Shown: piece by piece, positions 23,480 to 35,357 of the stretch
How the letters are laid out: each line of letters begins with the position of its first letter
Position numbering within the stretch: the stretch's first letter is position 1
Source of the DNA: Phlegmacium glaucopus
Lineage: Eukaryota > Basidiomycota > Agaricomycetes > Agaricales > Cortinariaceae
DNA: 64,000 nt
NCBI GenBank assembly: GCA_015039465.1
Contig: MU130378.1
Coordinates: 500,570 to 564,569 of the forward strand
Direction: 5' to 3'
Notes under the pieces: model-generated
Databases searched by the model: none
Seen by the model: the letters and a program-made list of their open reading frames with translations, nothing else
Told to the model about the DNA's origin: nothing
Position numbers and translations under genes: made by a program

Positions 23480-24883
23480 TTATTTTGCCAAAAGATCGAG
23501 ACCCTCGAGCGCGGGAATTGGGCGCTCCGCCTGGGGAGTGATTCGGGCGCCATGGCGGGCTTCTCCTCTTTCTTTGAAGTCGACGATTGCAGACTGCACA
23601 AAATAAAATATAATAAAAAGGAAACAAAAAATCAGCATTAAAACTTATAGAAGAATATTTGCGATATACGTGAGCAGTGATTCTGTTATCCCAAACAACA
23701 ACTGTGTTAGGTTCCCACTTGACACGGGCTTGATTGTCAGAGCTCTTGTCGATATGATCGTACAATAGTCTCAAGATTGATTCTAACCAAAAATTAGTCA
23801 GTTACTGTGCTGAAGGTTGGGATCACTACTTGCCTGATTCTTCACGTTTGAGACCAACGATCCGACGAGTGAATTGCCTGTTCACATAAAGGGCTTCCTC
23901 GCCAGTCACAGGGTGCTTTCGGATGACTGGATGGACATTTTCTACAGGTTCCCTTCGAACCGTACCACCACGACGGCCGGCCCGAGAGAACTCTGCTTGT
24001 TCGACGCCGGAGTGAACTGCTTTAAGTGTGCGCAGAAAGGCCACATATTGAGGCGAAAGCCTTTTCAAAGCAGCCACCTGCGATGTGAAGAGAGTGTCGC
24101 CACCCGTCTTCGGTTGCGCAAGAAGGAAGAAAGTAGTAAGGCCTGGCGGTTGCAGCTCGTAAGAGACATCCGAATGCCACAGTGTCGAAGTAATAGATTC
24201 AGCTAATTCAAAATTGAAAGAGGAATTCAAGTCCCTAGTAGATTGCAGTTACTAGTAAGCCTTGCGTCTTTGGAGATAACAAGCTTACAAACCTATACAC
24301 AAGGTGAATTTCAGGATATCCGGCAGGGTGTCCCGACGTAGGGTGTATATGGAGTCTGAGGACAAGCAAAGTTCTGTAAGGCCTTCTGCATGGAGTGTTG
24401 AAAATCAACTTACCGGCCAAAATGCCTTCCCCATTCGAGATAAAATTCAGGGCCTCGATCTATGAAGTCTTGCTGATCTTTGAAAACAACCAAACCTCTT
24501 TTAGCAACCTATATTGGAGTTGATCAGCAAATATGCACTGTCCTATGACGGTGGGTTACCTCCAAAGCCAACTGATCGCGTCCCGCACTGTCAAGTTCAG
24601 CTAGATTAACGCCAGTTACCTCTGTACCAAGGTATGGGGTAAGTTCGCGGACGCTGGTTGCGTTGTCAAGGAACGCGCGAGGATTAACATGAGAAAGTGC
24701 CCGTGAACCGGGATCCACATGCTCAAAGGGCGTCAGAGGAGGGTAGTGATCAGCAGAGAAATGAGGAAGGAGGTGAGCATAACGGTATGTCGATTCTTGC
24801 CCCGCAGGGACTGGTCGGAGAGTCAGACTCGGCTTAGTGGCTGCCGGCTGCGAGGTCTTCGCGACAGTGCTCGTCGTAGACAT
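23480..24883 (-). CDS. TauD/TfdA-type 2-oxoglutarate dioxygenase (JLP1-like)
   Basis: Fe(II)/2-oxoglutarate-dependent dioxygenase, closest in look to fungal sulfonate/taurine dioxygenases (yeast Jlp1), which release sulfite from sulfonates for sulfur supply. The ATG at 24883 starts a Ser/Thr-rich leader, then LTPYLGTEVTGVNLAELD. After splicing come VAKRGLVVFKDQ and FGRLHIHPTSGHPAGYPEIH. The iron-binding HxD is in LWHSDVSYELQPPG (about 24180). TKTGGDTLF-type sequence follows, and the distal His is in VVVWDNRITAHSAIVDF, rebuilt across the last intron (about 23690-23597). The 2-oxoglutarate-binding Arg is in RHGARITPQAERP near 23550. The stop TAA is at 23480-23482. All ligand residues are present, so it looks active. 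Substrate is not proven by sequence. Confidence 0.85.
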
Positions 24884-26288
24884 ATCTCGAGTGGTTATGA
24901 TAGGAACGCAAGGAATGTTGCTGCGTTATTCGGGTATAAAAGTCTGCGAACTGAGCTCGCCATTTGGCGCAATCGTCCCACATGCTAATGAGAGATATAT
25001 TCAGGTTTTGATGCACGAGCTATTTTAGAATGCATACTGCAAATTCAGATCTGAAGAAGTAATTTGGCAAATTATTATGTCGGAGAATTCGCCTACAGCT
25101 TAGCTGGTGGATGTCGATGGATGATAGTACCACCCTCTAATGACAGTTTGTTACAATGCCCGGCAGAACCCGAGGCCTCCATCCCCATCAAGCGCCCCAT
25201 ACATCATGAATATATTTTTAAACTTTGGAAACATTTTGTACGGTATGTAAGAGCCTAGGAAGCGGCAGTACTCATCAGACCACTTGCATAGCCACAGTAA
25301 CAGTGCCTGCAATATTCTGGCCCAATACGGGCGTTGTGGGATTATCTGGGATATTATTTCCTATTATTTCGTGCTCATAGTGTGCTCATCCATTCGTTTT
25401 ATGGGTATTATATTTTTAGAGCCATCGAAGGTTTTACATGTAATGTCTATCAAGTGAGTTCGAAGGAAGGTACTGTACTATGACATTATAAGCAGTGCTT
25501 TATCTCCTCCTTCTGGAATTGCGCGGAAAATCTAGATATTGTGTTTTATTTCCGTTACAAGAGGCCAGAATGCCGGCGGGAGCCCGTGTTTATATTCGTT
25601 CAATTTTTAACAACCGACGCCGTTGACTATTTACGGTTTTCTACTATCTAGGAGTCAGATTTCAATGAGCTAAGGTTAGTACATTAGAATGGGAAAACTC
25701 CTAACTTGGTTACCAGCGGTGTTAAGGTTTAAGCATGAGTTTCATCATGACTTTTGTAACCTGACAATGTAAAAAGCATCGCTACAGGCGATACCTGGTC
25801 AATTGTTAATTGTCGAGTCAAGTGCGATCTAAAAATAGAAATAGCAGATTGATGGCCCGATGAGAACAAAAAGACTTGAAGACAATAACGATTCTGACAA
25901 TTGGCTGTATTGGCTGTATCTGCGGCTGTATCTGGACCCTTGGCACTAATTCTCATTTCAATTCGCTATTCCAGCCCAGTTTCTAGCACGGATATGACTT
26001 GGATAACGATGCAAAGAATGCATAGCTTGTGCATAGCGTTAGTTGTCCTGGCACTTTAGATGGCTCGACTTTTAGCGGACAAAATATGATCCATGAGAAA
26101 AGCATCAACGTCACACTCTATTGTCTAATTGTTTTCCGATCTGCTTCCATATCTAATCCCTGTGGACCTTAATTGGATAAATCAGGTTCTAACCCACTTG
26201 CAAAGCCTCAAAAGCCTTCATGTCTCAAGAATAATAGCTACTCCTCTTCCGAGAACCCCCCACTTGTTAATACTGTCCCATTATCGCA
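24884..26288. other. 1.4-kb divergent intergenic region
   Basis: Upstream region of both the dioxygenase (-) and the OPT transporter (+), the longest gene-free stretch of ordinary sequence in the window. I see only small simple repeats: three GGCTGTAT copies at about 25903-25930 and a doubled TTATTTC/GTGCTCAT motif at 25350-25390. No coding sequence could be supported. Confidence 0.5.
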
Positions 26289-29166
26289 ATGGCCACTTTG
26301 GAAGAGGCTCATCCCAATACAACCTCTGGCTATGCAGCTTCTATTGAACATATCAGCCTGCGCGACCTACATGCTCGTCAAGTTCCCGATGTTCCGGAAG
26401 ACGTCGACTTTCTCATGGAGCACTTGAATGATCCCAACTACGACTTGACTCAGTCTCGTCCCCCTTCCTTCTTGTCAGTGGTGGGCAAGAAGAGCAAGAA
26501 AGATGTTTATACTGCCTCCGATGTTGATGCTGAATCTCACTTTGACTCCGACCGGTATTCGACCTCACGAGCTGAATCCCGAAACTCTACTGCAATTGAT
26601 TTTGATGAGTGAGTCGGTCTTGGGCACAGCGAATGAATTTTATTCTGACTTGAACACTAGCGAATCTCCGTATCCCGAAGTGCGAGCATCAGTCTCAAGT
26701 GTCGACGACCCTCTGATGCCCGTAAACACCTTTCGCGTGTATGTTCTTGCCCTGTTTTCCCCCGGCCTGGACTGACCCTTGGCCTTGAAGATGGTTTCTG
26801 GGTTTAGGTTTCGTTCTTTTATCGTCCGGTTTAAACCAGATTTTTGGACTGCGCAGTGGGTACATTTTCCTATCATATTGAATTTATAAACTGAATCATG
26901 AATAGACCCCGCCATTTTCGTAACCGGGAATCTTACTCTACTCCTTTGTCTCCCTTTGGGTCATGCTTTCGCTAGGATACTCCCAACCAGACGCTTCAAA
27001 ACTTTCGGCTACATCTGGTCCTTCAACCCTGGCCCCTTTAACATCAAGGAACACGTCTGCATTACAGTCATGGCAAATATCACTGCTATCGGTTCCTACT
27101 CCACTGAAGTCGTATTGACCCAGCGTGTCTTCTATGGTCAAGTGGTCCCCCTCAGTTACCAGGTACTCCTGGCAATCAGCAGTCAAATTATTGGATTTTC
27201 CCTTGGCGGCCTTTTGCGACAATTCGTTGTTTGGCCTTCTAGCATGATTTGGCCCGGAGCTTTGGTCAACGCAGCTTTGTTCAACACCCTTCACAAAAAC
27301 TATGGAAAGACTGACCGACACATCAGCCGTGAACGCTTCTTCGTCATTGCACTGGCCTGCAGCTTTGTCTGGTACTGGATTCCCGGATACTTTTTCACAG
27401 CATTAAGCCTGTTCAACTGGGTCTGTTGGATTGCCCCAAACAATGTCCCCGTGAACGCCTTGTTTGGAACGATAACCGGCTTGGGCATGAGCGTCATAAC
27501 GTTCGATTGGTCTATGATCGCTTTTATTGGCAGTCCACTTGTTACACCGGTATGTTTTTTCCCCTCACCAACTTGGAATCCCTACTCAGCCTTTTGGCTT
27601 CCAGTGGTGGTCTCAAATGAACACAGGCATTGCGTTTATCTTGATGTTTTGGATTATCACCCCTATTCTTTATTGTGCGTATTGTGCTTTAATAACCCAC
27701 ACAGACACTGACGATACAATTTAGTCACTAATTCGCACAACTTTGCCTACTTCCCCATTTCTTCTACGTTTGCTTTCGACAATACTGGAGGCCCTTATCA
27801 AGCCAAGAATATCACCACTGACGGCATCTTTGATCATGCCAAGTATGTGGCATATTCTCCTGTATTTTTGAGCACAACGGAAGCGCTAGCATATGGCATT
27901 GCCTTTGCGGCTTTCCCGGCCGTTCTGGTTCACACATTCCGTGAGTGAAATACATGATTGATAATCCACCCGCGCTAAAGTCTTTAAAAGTGTGGTTCCG
28001 CAAGGACATTTATCGACGATTCCGTCTCAGTTTAAAGGATGAACGCGATGTCCATTCTCGTCTCATGCAATCCTACCGCGAGGTTCCTATGTGGTGGTAT
28101 ATTCTTGTTGGAATTGTATCTTTTGCTCTCTTCTGCGGCGCTATTGAAATGGTTCCAACCCGACTGCCAATCTGGGCTGCCGTCTTCGGAATCGGTTTAT
28201 CTTCCTTGTTAGCCATTCCGCTGGCTATACTTCAGGCGATCACAAATCAGCAAGTCCCCATACAAGTGATGGACGAGCTTATCGCTGGGTACATACTTCC
28301 TGGAAAACCCATCGCCAACATCGTCTTCAAAACGATTGCTCTCATCACCGCCAACCAGGCCGTTGGTTTTGCTGGTGATTTGAAGCTTGGGCATTACATG
28401 AAGATCCCTCCTCGTATGATGTTCTCAATCCAAATTATTTCTACTGTGGTCGCTTGCGTCTGGGTCAATGTCGTTCAAGACTGGATGCTCTCAAACGTCG
28501 AAGATATTTGCACCCCGCATCAGAAGCAAGGATTTACATGCCCTGGGTCGACAACCTTCGCAACATCATCTGTGGTTTGGGGAGCGGTTGGACCGTCACG
28601 TATGTTCAGCATAGGAGCACCGTAAGTCGGCTTTTATCGTTTTAAATGATAATATGTTGACCAACCTTGATCAGATACTCTAGCCTTCTCTGGTTTTTCC
28701 CAGTTGGCGCGATTGCTCCCATCCCCTTCTACTTCTTAGCTCGTCGTTTCCCCCTCTCTTTCTGGCGATACGTCAACATTCCCATTTTCTTCGCTGGCCT
28801 TGGCGCCATGCCCCCTGTTTCGGGAATCAACTACATATCTTGGGTTCTCACCGGTTTCATTTTCAATTATTGCATTCGCCGCTTCCACTTCAGGTGGTGG
28901 ATGCGTTATAACTATATCTTGTCTGCGGCACTCGACGGTGGCGTTATTATTGCCATGTTCGTGATATTTTTCACACTACAGGCGTGGAGAAACGGAGGTA
29001 TCTCGCTCGCATGGTGGGGAAACACGTAAGTTTTCTTCATCATCATTAAGGAAGACATTATCTGACTCCCAAATTTAGTGTATGGATGAACACCGCCGAT
29101 GCTAATGGGATACCATTTAAGGCCCTTCCTGCTTCCGGCATTATTGGACCTTCAACATGGTCTTGA
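26289..29166 (+). CDS. OPT family oligopeptide transporter
   Basis: Proton-coupled transporter of small peptides or related compounds (oligopeptide transporter superfamily, like yeast Opt1 and S. pombe Isp4) in the plasma membrane. The ATG at 26289 gives a hydrophilic cytosolic N-terminus of about 130 residues. Exons joined through introns at about 26737-26789 and 26850-26886 give NTFRVWFLGLGFVLLSSGLNQIFGLR. The OPT signature NPGPFNIKEHVCITVMAN is at about 27020-27085. Many hydrophobic segments follow, with QAVGFAGDLKLGHYMKIPPR near 28350 and a C-terminal hydrophobic block to the TGA at 29164-29166. Length (about 850-900 aa) fits the family. A substrate cannot be read from sequence. Confidence 0.88.
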
Positions 29167-29526
29167 AGAATTAAACCTTCAAAAAAAAAAAACTTTTTTT
29201 ACGTCATCATGATCATGACTTCCAATGTGACATCTGCGATGCTACTGTACTAATATTGTAGATCCAATCACCCAACTTTCATTTTGTTTGCTGCTACTAT
29301 TATTCCCTTTACTTCCCTTTACAATTTCTTGGGTATTTTTTTCCATTCATTATACAGCACATACATGTACATTTTATCGACCACAATGACATACCATGAT
29401 TTGAAAATGAACCGAGCAGTTGTGAGGCAAAGGGAGACTTCTCAATTTCTCGGAATATGAGAGGATACAATAGATAAACAAATTTTCAAGGTACAGAGCA
29501 GAGAAATAAAACAAAGATTATGCACG
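29167..29526. other. convergent 3' intergenic region
   Basis: Between the stops of the OPT transporter (+) and PRP19 (-). It contains a run of 12 A (29181-29192) and a nearby T-run, otherwise AT-rich sequence suited to 3' ends. Confidence 0.55.
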
Positions 29527-31178
29527 TCATGCAGCAGGCAATCCCCAAACTCGAACTTCCCTTCCTGTTGCACCCCAAATCTCTTTGCCTTGTTCCCCAA
29601 AAGCAAAGTCAGACATTTCATCTCCTTCGTTAAGTCTAAGTAGCTCCTCCCACGATTTATGTGCGAAAATTCTGGCACCCTGGCTACCGGCAACCCCTAA
29701 GAATTGTGCACTTATGTCATAGCTGACCTTGTGAATTTTGAAGTCATCACCCAGAGGAATAGTCTGAGTGGATTTTTGCTTTCGCAGATCCCAAATTGCA
29801 AGGGATGAGAGAGAATTAGGTGCGAGCAGATGATAACCATTTTCTGAGAATGCCAGAGTGTTTACAGTGAATGGCGAAACGTCTGGCGGAGTCAAAGATG
29901 CAGCGATAGCGCCGGTGCGAACGTCGTAAATCTGTATGGTTGATGTCGGTGTGCCTAGGGCAAGCAATGTTCCGTCTGGGTGAATGGCCAGCGAAGTGAA
30001 GGCTGTATCGGAAGGCGCAGACCGGAATATTTGGGTAAAGGTTGTGAGGTCATGTAAAGAGTATGTTTTGTCGGTAGAAGAGAGAGCGAAGATAGTAGAC
30101 GTTGGGTGAACAGCTAAACCCGTAAGTTCGCCTTTATGCGTGCGAACTGTGTATTTTGGAATGTATTCTCCAGAGGAGGCGTCATGCGCCCAGACTTTGG
30201 CGATCTTGTCTGCACCGGCTGAAAGAATAAGTGTATTTTCACCCTGCAGTTCACGGAGAGTAACATGATTGATTTTCTTGGTGTGACCTTTCAAAGACGA
30301 AAGAACTTTGTCCGTGTTCCTATCGTAGAGCTGCACGACTTTATCGTTTCCACCCGTCAAAAACTGCGATGGGTTAGCACGAGAGATAGCTAATGATGTG
30401 ATTCCAGCAGGAGAAGCCGAGTGGAGGGAAGGAATGGTATGAGTAGCCACAAAAGTTTTGACGTCGGCGGTGTTGGTATAGCCCTGTGGAGGTTTACGCT
30501 TCTTACGCGCGGCGCTCAAGGCTTGGTGAGTTTCGTCAATTTGAGCTGTTATGTTGGGCGGAAGGCTAGTATCTGTGGCTCCATTCTCGGACATCTCGAC
30601 GTCGTCGGCGTTGCCAGAGGCGGAAGGTGTGATGCCCATGGTTGCTTGAACATTTGCAAGGGCCCTATTTTCATAAAGATTAAAAACCTTCCGTGCAGAG
30701 GAAAAAGGCCAATGTTAACGCACTCTCGTGCCGCGTCACGTTCACGTAGAAGTCGTGCTACAACTCTACTCGCTGCATCCTGAGCATAGAGAGCATAGCT
30801 GAGCTCTTGACGCGTCGCATTATATTTTTGTTCAAGAGTGTGAGTGCCTAAAACGAGTGCGTCCCACTCATTTTGGAGTAGATGGAGCAGGGCTGGGATA
30901 GACGTATGTGTTGGTGGGCGAGGAGCTGCTGTTTTTGGAGCTGAAAAAAATGAGACAATGACATTTTTAGTATGCAAGTTGAATGTGGTTGGTGGGGGCG
31001 GCTACATACATGCCTTTATTGCAACAAGGTCTGACTCCTCCAGTTTGTCGCCAGTGATTGGATCAGTTCCGTTTTCACTAATATACTTGAGGATAAGGCG
31101 TCGCTCATAAACGTTTCCAGACTTTGAAGACACCACAGGTTCTTGCGGAGCTTCTCCCGAGATAGCACAGAAAAACAT
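29527..31178 (-). CDS. PRP19: pre-mRNA-processing factor 19 (U-box ubiquitin ligase)
   Basis: Core of the NineTeen complex, an E3 ubiquitin ligase needed for spliceosome activation. The ATG at 31178 starts directly with the U-box: [20 protein letters not shown], then [21 protein letters not shown]. Next comes the Prp19 coiled-coil region ([20 protein letters not shown], about 30900-30740), then a basic linker. Seven WD40 repeats run from about 30430 to 29527 (for example [22 protein letters not shown]). The stop TGA is at 29527-29529. Two introns separate the U-box, coiled coil and WD40 exons. PRP19 diverges from SGT2 across only 101 bp. Confidence 0.93.
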
Positions 31179-31279
31179 GACTAGTCTTGGTCGTTGTGGT
31201 TGCAAAGGTTAGGTTCCGACGCGTCCCAGAACTTGTTGTCACTTGTTTACTTGCACTATTTCAGTCCATCTCGTTCATC
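31179..31279. promoter_or_regulatory. bidirectional promoter PRP19/SGT2
   Basis: 101 bp between divergent start codons. It contains one ACGCGT hexamer at 31219-31224, about 40 bp from the PRP19 start. Confidence 0.5.
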
Positions 31280-32432
31280 ATGTCCGAAAAGCAGCAGCGA
31301 CTTGTATACTCAATAATTGAATTTCTAAACCAGTCTATTCAGGATGGAACAGTGAAGGCGGATGATCAGGAGAGTTTGGAGGTCGCTAGTGCGTTTGTAG
31401 TCTTTATGAACGACGTTTAGATCATTTATTCCAATCCACATGATAGTCCAATGTATAGGAGAGGCATTTGGAGTCGATCCATCTAACAAGGAACAATCAC
31501 GGGCATTATCTGTGAAGCCCGCTTCATTGCAAAGTATATTCGATGTATTTATCAAGACTCGCGACAAAGTATCTTCTGAGCCGCCACCATATTATCCCGG
31601 GCCTTCATCGCAATCCAGCGGTCCATCGGCTGATGATAAGGTGCAAGCTGAGAAATTCAAGCAAGCGGGAAATGCACAAATGTCAAGTAAGGACTACGAT
31701 GCAGCCATTGAGTCGTACAACAAAGCTGTCTCCTCGGATCCTACAAACCCGGTTTATTACTCCAACCGTGCTGCGGCTTACTCTAGCAAAGGCGACCATC
31801 TTGCGGCTGTAGGGGACGCTGAGAAAGCTATCTCGGTAGATCCAAAATTTGTCAAAGCATACCATAGGCTTGGGTACGTTGCAATGATTGTTGAAGGTTT
31901 GAATTCCTTTTCACTTCGCTTCTCTAGACACGCACAGTATTCTCTGGGAGACTTCAAAGCATCGGCGAGTGCCTTTGAACGAGGCCTCAGACTTGAGCCT
32001 GGAAATGCCGGCCTAAAATCTGGACTTCAAAATTCTCAAGCCAGGGCTGCAAGCGAAGATACATCTGAGGCCAATGAATCGAGCTCACGATCGCCTGATG
32101 GCACTCCCGCTACCGGTGCTGGTCTTGGTGGAATGGCTGATATCATGAGGAACATGGGGATGGGCTCCGGTGGCGGAATGCCAGACATAGCAAGCATGAT
32201 GAATAATCCTCAATTAATGGCTATGGCCCAGCAGATGGCAGCGAACGGAGGTTTGGCTAATTTAATGCAAAATCCTGCAGTCTCAAATATGGTAATCCTA
32301 TTCATGAAATATTTTATAATCATTTGCTGACTAGGACGTCTGATTTGATAGATGAACCGTATGCAATCGGGCGATATGCCTTCAATGGACGAGCTTCTAG
32401 CAGATCCAACCATGCGAGAACTGTACGCCTGA
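31280..32432 (+). CDS. SGT2: small glutamine-rich TPR co-chaperone SGT2/SGTA
   Basis: Cytosolic co-chaperone that captures tail-anchored membrane proteins and hands them to the GET pathway. The N-terminal homodimerisation domain begins MSEKQQRLVYSIIEFLNQSI at the ATG 31280 and continues after an intron (IQCIGEAFGVDP). Three TPRs follow: AEKFKQAGNAQMSSKDYDAA, NPVYYSNRAAAYSSKGDHLA, and the third rebuilt by splicing HRLG to HAQYSLGDFKAS over an intron near 31875-31927. The C-terminal substrate-binding region is rich in Met, Gly, Asn and Gln (about 32120-32400), as in the family. The last exon begins MNRMQSGDMPSMDELLADPT and stops at TGA 32430-32432. Confidence 0.92.
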
Positions 32433-32810
32433 AGAGATTGTCTCCCGTTATTGAATGCTAACAGAGACATTTAATCAGAGCAAGTCAATTTGGTGGCGGT
32501 CGAACGTAATCAAACATCAAACGATATTCACATAGGTCCTATAACGTGTAGTTTTACGCTCTTAGGCAGTTCAGCGAGTTCCATACATAGATTGGGTCAG
32601 TTAGGAAATATCTGGATTGCAATGCAGTCAATACTATTGTGTGAATCTATTGACAAGCGCATGTAAAAGAAGTCTCTTTTGCTAAGAAAAAGAGGAAATG
32701 GGTAAATGATAGTATGAAAGCTGAGGTAAATTTCCGAGATTGTGTGATATACATAACTTGCTTGGACTCTGTCAGTGTGTGCAAAAAAAGGAAGTATAAT
32801 AGATATGAAA
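32433..32810. other. convergent 3' intergenic region
   Basis: Between the stops of SGT2 (+) and the MYB/zinc-finger gene (-). Minus-strand open frames here (32597-32980) are chance frames, overlapping the last exon of the next gene in a different frame. Confidence 0.5.
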
Positions 32811-35183
32811 CTAAACAAGGGTCGATTCTGGAGATGGTTTTGGTCGAAGCTTCTTGATTTTTGTAGACATCTGCTGCTCCAACATGGGTGGAACCATGGG
32901 AAGTTGAGCAGGCATGTCGGGTGGATGACCCTGTCAGAAAATGAAGACAGAAATAAGGAAGAAAGGATAAGGACACACATGTTTGATGTGATACCTCAGA
33001 CCACTAGATTGACGATAAGCCTTGAGACAACCAGTCTGAGGACAGGCAAATTTGCGTTCAGGCTCTAAGTCTTCAATTTCTACTGTGCTCGAGGAAGGAG
33101 TGTTTTGAGCCGAAGAGTTTGGCTGCTGCGCGGAAAATTTGGAGAACATGGCACAAGTGAAATGCGACATGGAACTATAATGAAGCAGTAAGTTGATAAA
33201 AATACACTAGCAAAAAGGAGTTGCAAAAGATACATTTGTAAGTGGTATTGAAGCCCATTTATCGACTTGAAATTTGATAATTTAAAATCATTTCATCATA
33301 TACTTTTTAAAATAGATCACTGACCTTCCAGGATTTATCGCAACCAGATAAAGCACAGCGATAAGGCTTTCCGGTAGAATCACATTCGGGATGTTGTTCC
33401 TTGATGTGTTCCACTAATTCACCAGATGTAGCAAAACAACATTCACGCGTCGGCCAGCATTCATCGTGACCGCAGGCGTAGGGCCGGATACTAGAACTAA
33501 AGGATGAGGGTCAATAATCCACATAATTGAACAACAAATGGGAGGGTATCGAACTCATTCCAAAGAAGAGACAGTGTTGAAGAAAGCCTGCTGGCAGAAG
33601 CTGCCTTGAGAGATGCCTTGGATCTTTTCCTTACCGAAGTCGCTTTCTTCGGTCTCGGGGCGAGATTGGCGTGTGGTTCGATTGTGGGTGAGAATAACAA
33701 AGAATTCGACGAAGGCTGTTCGCCCACGGGTAAATCCACCACAGATGATGGGTATGGACTAGATGTCAGGGATAGAGGCGACGATAATATGTATGGCGTT
33801 GATGCTGTAGATGATGAATCGTGGCCATCATGCAGCAGCCCAAAAACACTGAAAGGCGAATTGTCCAATTCAATGTCGCACATGTTGCGCGGCTTCCAGA
33901 GACTTTGAGAGGCATCCGAAATTCGAGTGATATCAGGAGAAATAGAAATGGGAGAAGCAGAGAAATAAGAAGGAAAGTCCGCGGGGTTGAAGCCCATGTT
34001 ATTCATATGATCAGATTCAGATTCATATGATATGGAGGGTATAGTAATTTCCATTCCGTGCTGGTGCATAGCTTGATCCGAGAAATTGTCGAACGACATC
34101 AAAATGTCGTTCACTTCAGGTATTCCGTCGCATTGCGATAGAGGCGATAACGAGGGTTGACGCTCGCAGTCATTCAATGAGACTGGTGGAACAAGATCGG
34201 GCGTATTAACAGTGCTAATAGGAGGAAGTGCAGGTGCAGGACGGGGAGGATCCGATAAAGCGGCACTTAGTGACGAGGACGAAAATTGAAACGGAGCAAT
34301 GTTGGGATCTGCGATATCTAGCACCTCCGGAGTTGGCTCACGGAAAGTGCGTTCAAGATGGAGGCCATCCTCTTGAGGAAATGTAGGATAAGCCTCCGGA
34401 GGATAATATGGAGGCCATTCACCCATCGGCGAATGGTCGTGTTCCAGATGATCGTACATAGGAACCGGCGACTGGTGCAGTTGTGCTGGGGACTCGGGTA
34501 CAGTTAAACTCTCTTGAGGATAAGGAATTTGATGGGAATTTGAAGCTTTTTTGCGCTCCAGGAGACGCCACCTGGAAAGAAATGAGAAATAAGACAGTAA
34601 TGATGGCGTTTTACTGACCTGTTCCTGCATCCTAAACCACTACGTTGTAAGCTCTGTCCAACCTGTCCCCACTTCCCACCGATTAAATTGTAAGCCTCGA
34701 TAAGCTTCACATCTTCTTCTGGAGTCCAATCCTCTTTCTTGAGATTTGGATCGAGCGCCTCACGATAGCGCTTTGAACAGGCATCGTCTGTCCTGCCCAA
34801 AATGTTACGAGCAATTGCAGACCATTTTGGCCCATGTTTGATGTAAAGTTCAATCAGTAACTTGTCTTCATCTGCGGTCCAAGCCGATTTCTTGACATTA
34901 GGTTGAAGGGAATGCAACCAGCGCTTATGAGAGGATATCAACGATCTAATTTATGTGCCATATAAACAGTTGATATTTACCTTTCTACAGGCTTTGTTGG
35001 TTCTACCAGGTATTGACAGAGCAATAGTTTTCCAATGATCAGTGTCGCCATGTTCAGCAACGCCTTGCCTCAGGAGTTCATCTGAGTATTTGAGCGATGA
35101 AGTGAGTGACGAAAAGACTTGAGGAGAAATTTACACGTGCCTTCTTCATCTGTCCAAGGTCGACTAACATTTCTTTCTACCAT
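32811..35183 (-). CDS. R1R2R3-MYB protein with C-terminal C2H2 zinc fingers
   Basis: Predicted DNA-binding regulator joining two domain types. The ATG at 35183 opens MYB R1 (RPWTDEEGTYELLRQGV after an intron with donor GTAAAT, then GRTNKACRKRWLHSL). R2 is SAWTADEDKLLIELY...GRTDDACSKRYREAL. R3 is EDWTPEEDVKLIEAYNLIGG...RSGLGCRNRWRLLE, completed across an intron near 34570-34620. A Ser/Pro-rich middle (about 34540-33600) resembles an activation region. The last exons encode three C2H2-like fingers: YACGHDEC...HIKEQH, YRCALSGCDKSWKSINGLQYH, and FACPQTGCLKAYRQSSGLRYHIKHGH. The last two have the Sfp1-type spacing. The stop TAG is at 32811-32813. Frames stay open across each junction with canonical splice sites, so I read this as one gene. 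It could instead be two adjacent genes, but no start codon or promoter-like gap separates them. Confidence 0.75.
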
Positions 35184-35357
35184 GGCTTGACACTGAATAT
35201 TCAATGGTCCCAGAGATGGCGATGGCACGTTGCGGCAGTGCCAGCTGAGTTTGTTTAGTGTAACGGCCGTGACCAATTGTCACAAAGTCATGGTGACTCC
35301 TCGGCATCAAAATCTGCAGCGCCTCATTCTCAGCGGTCGCGTCGCGTATTAACGAGC
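35184..35357. promoter_or_regulatory. divergent promoter MYB-C2H2 gene / PRP17
   Basis: 174 bp between the two divergent start codons. No motif I would name with confidence. Confidence 0.45.

Noticed and set aside
33497..34630. Frame ending at 33497 as the true C-terminus of the MYB gene
   Set aside because: The last residues read through a good donor (GTTCGA with a matching TTTAG acceptor); splicing leads in phase into zinc-finger sequence.
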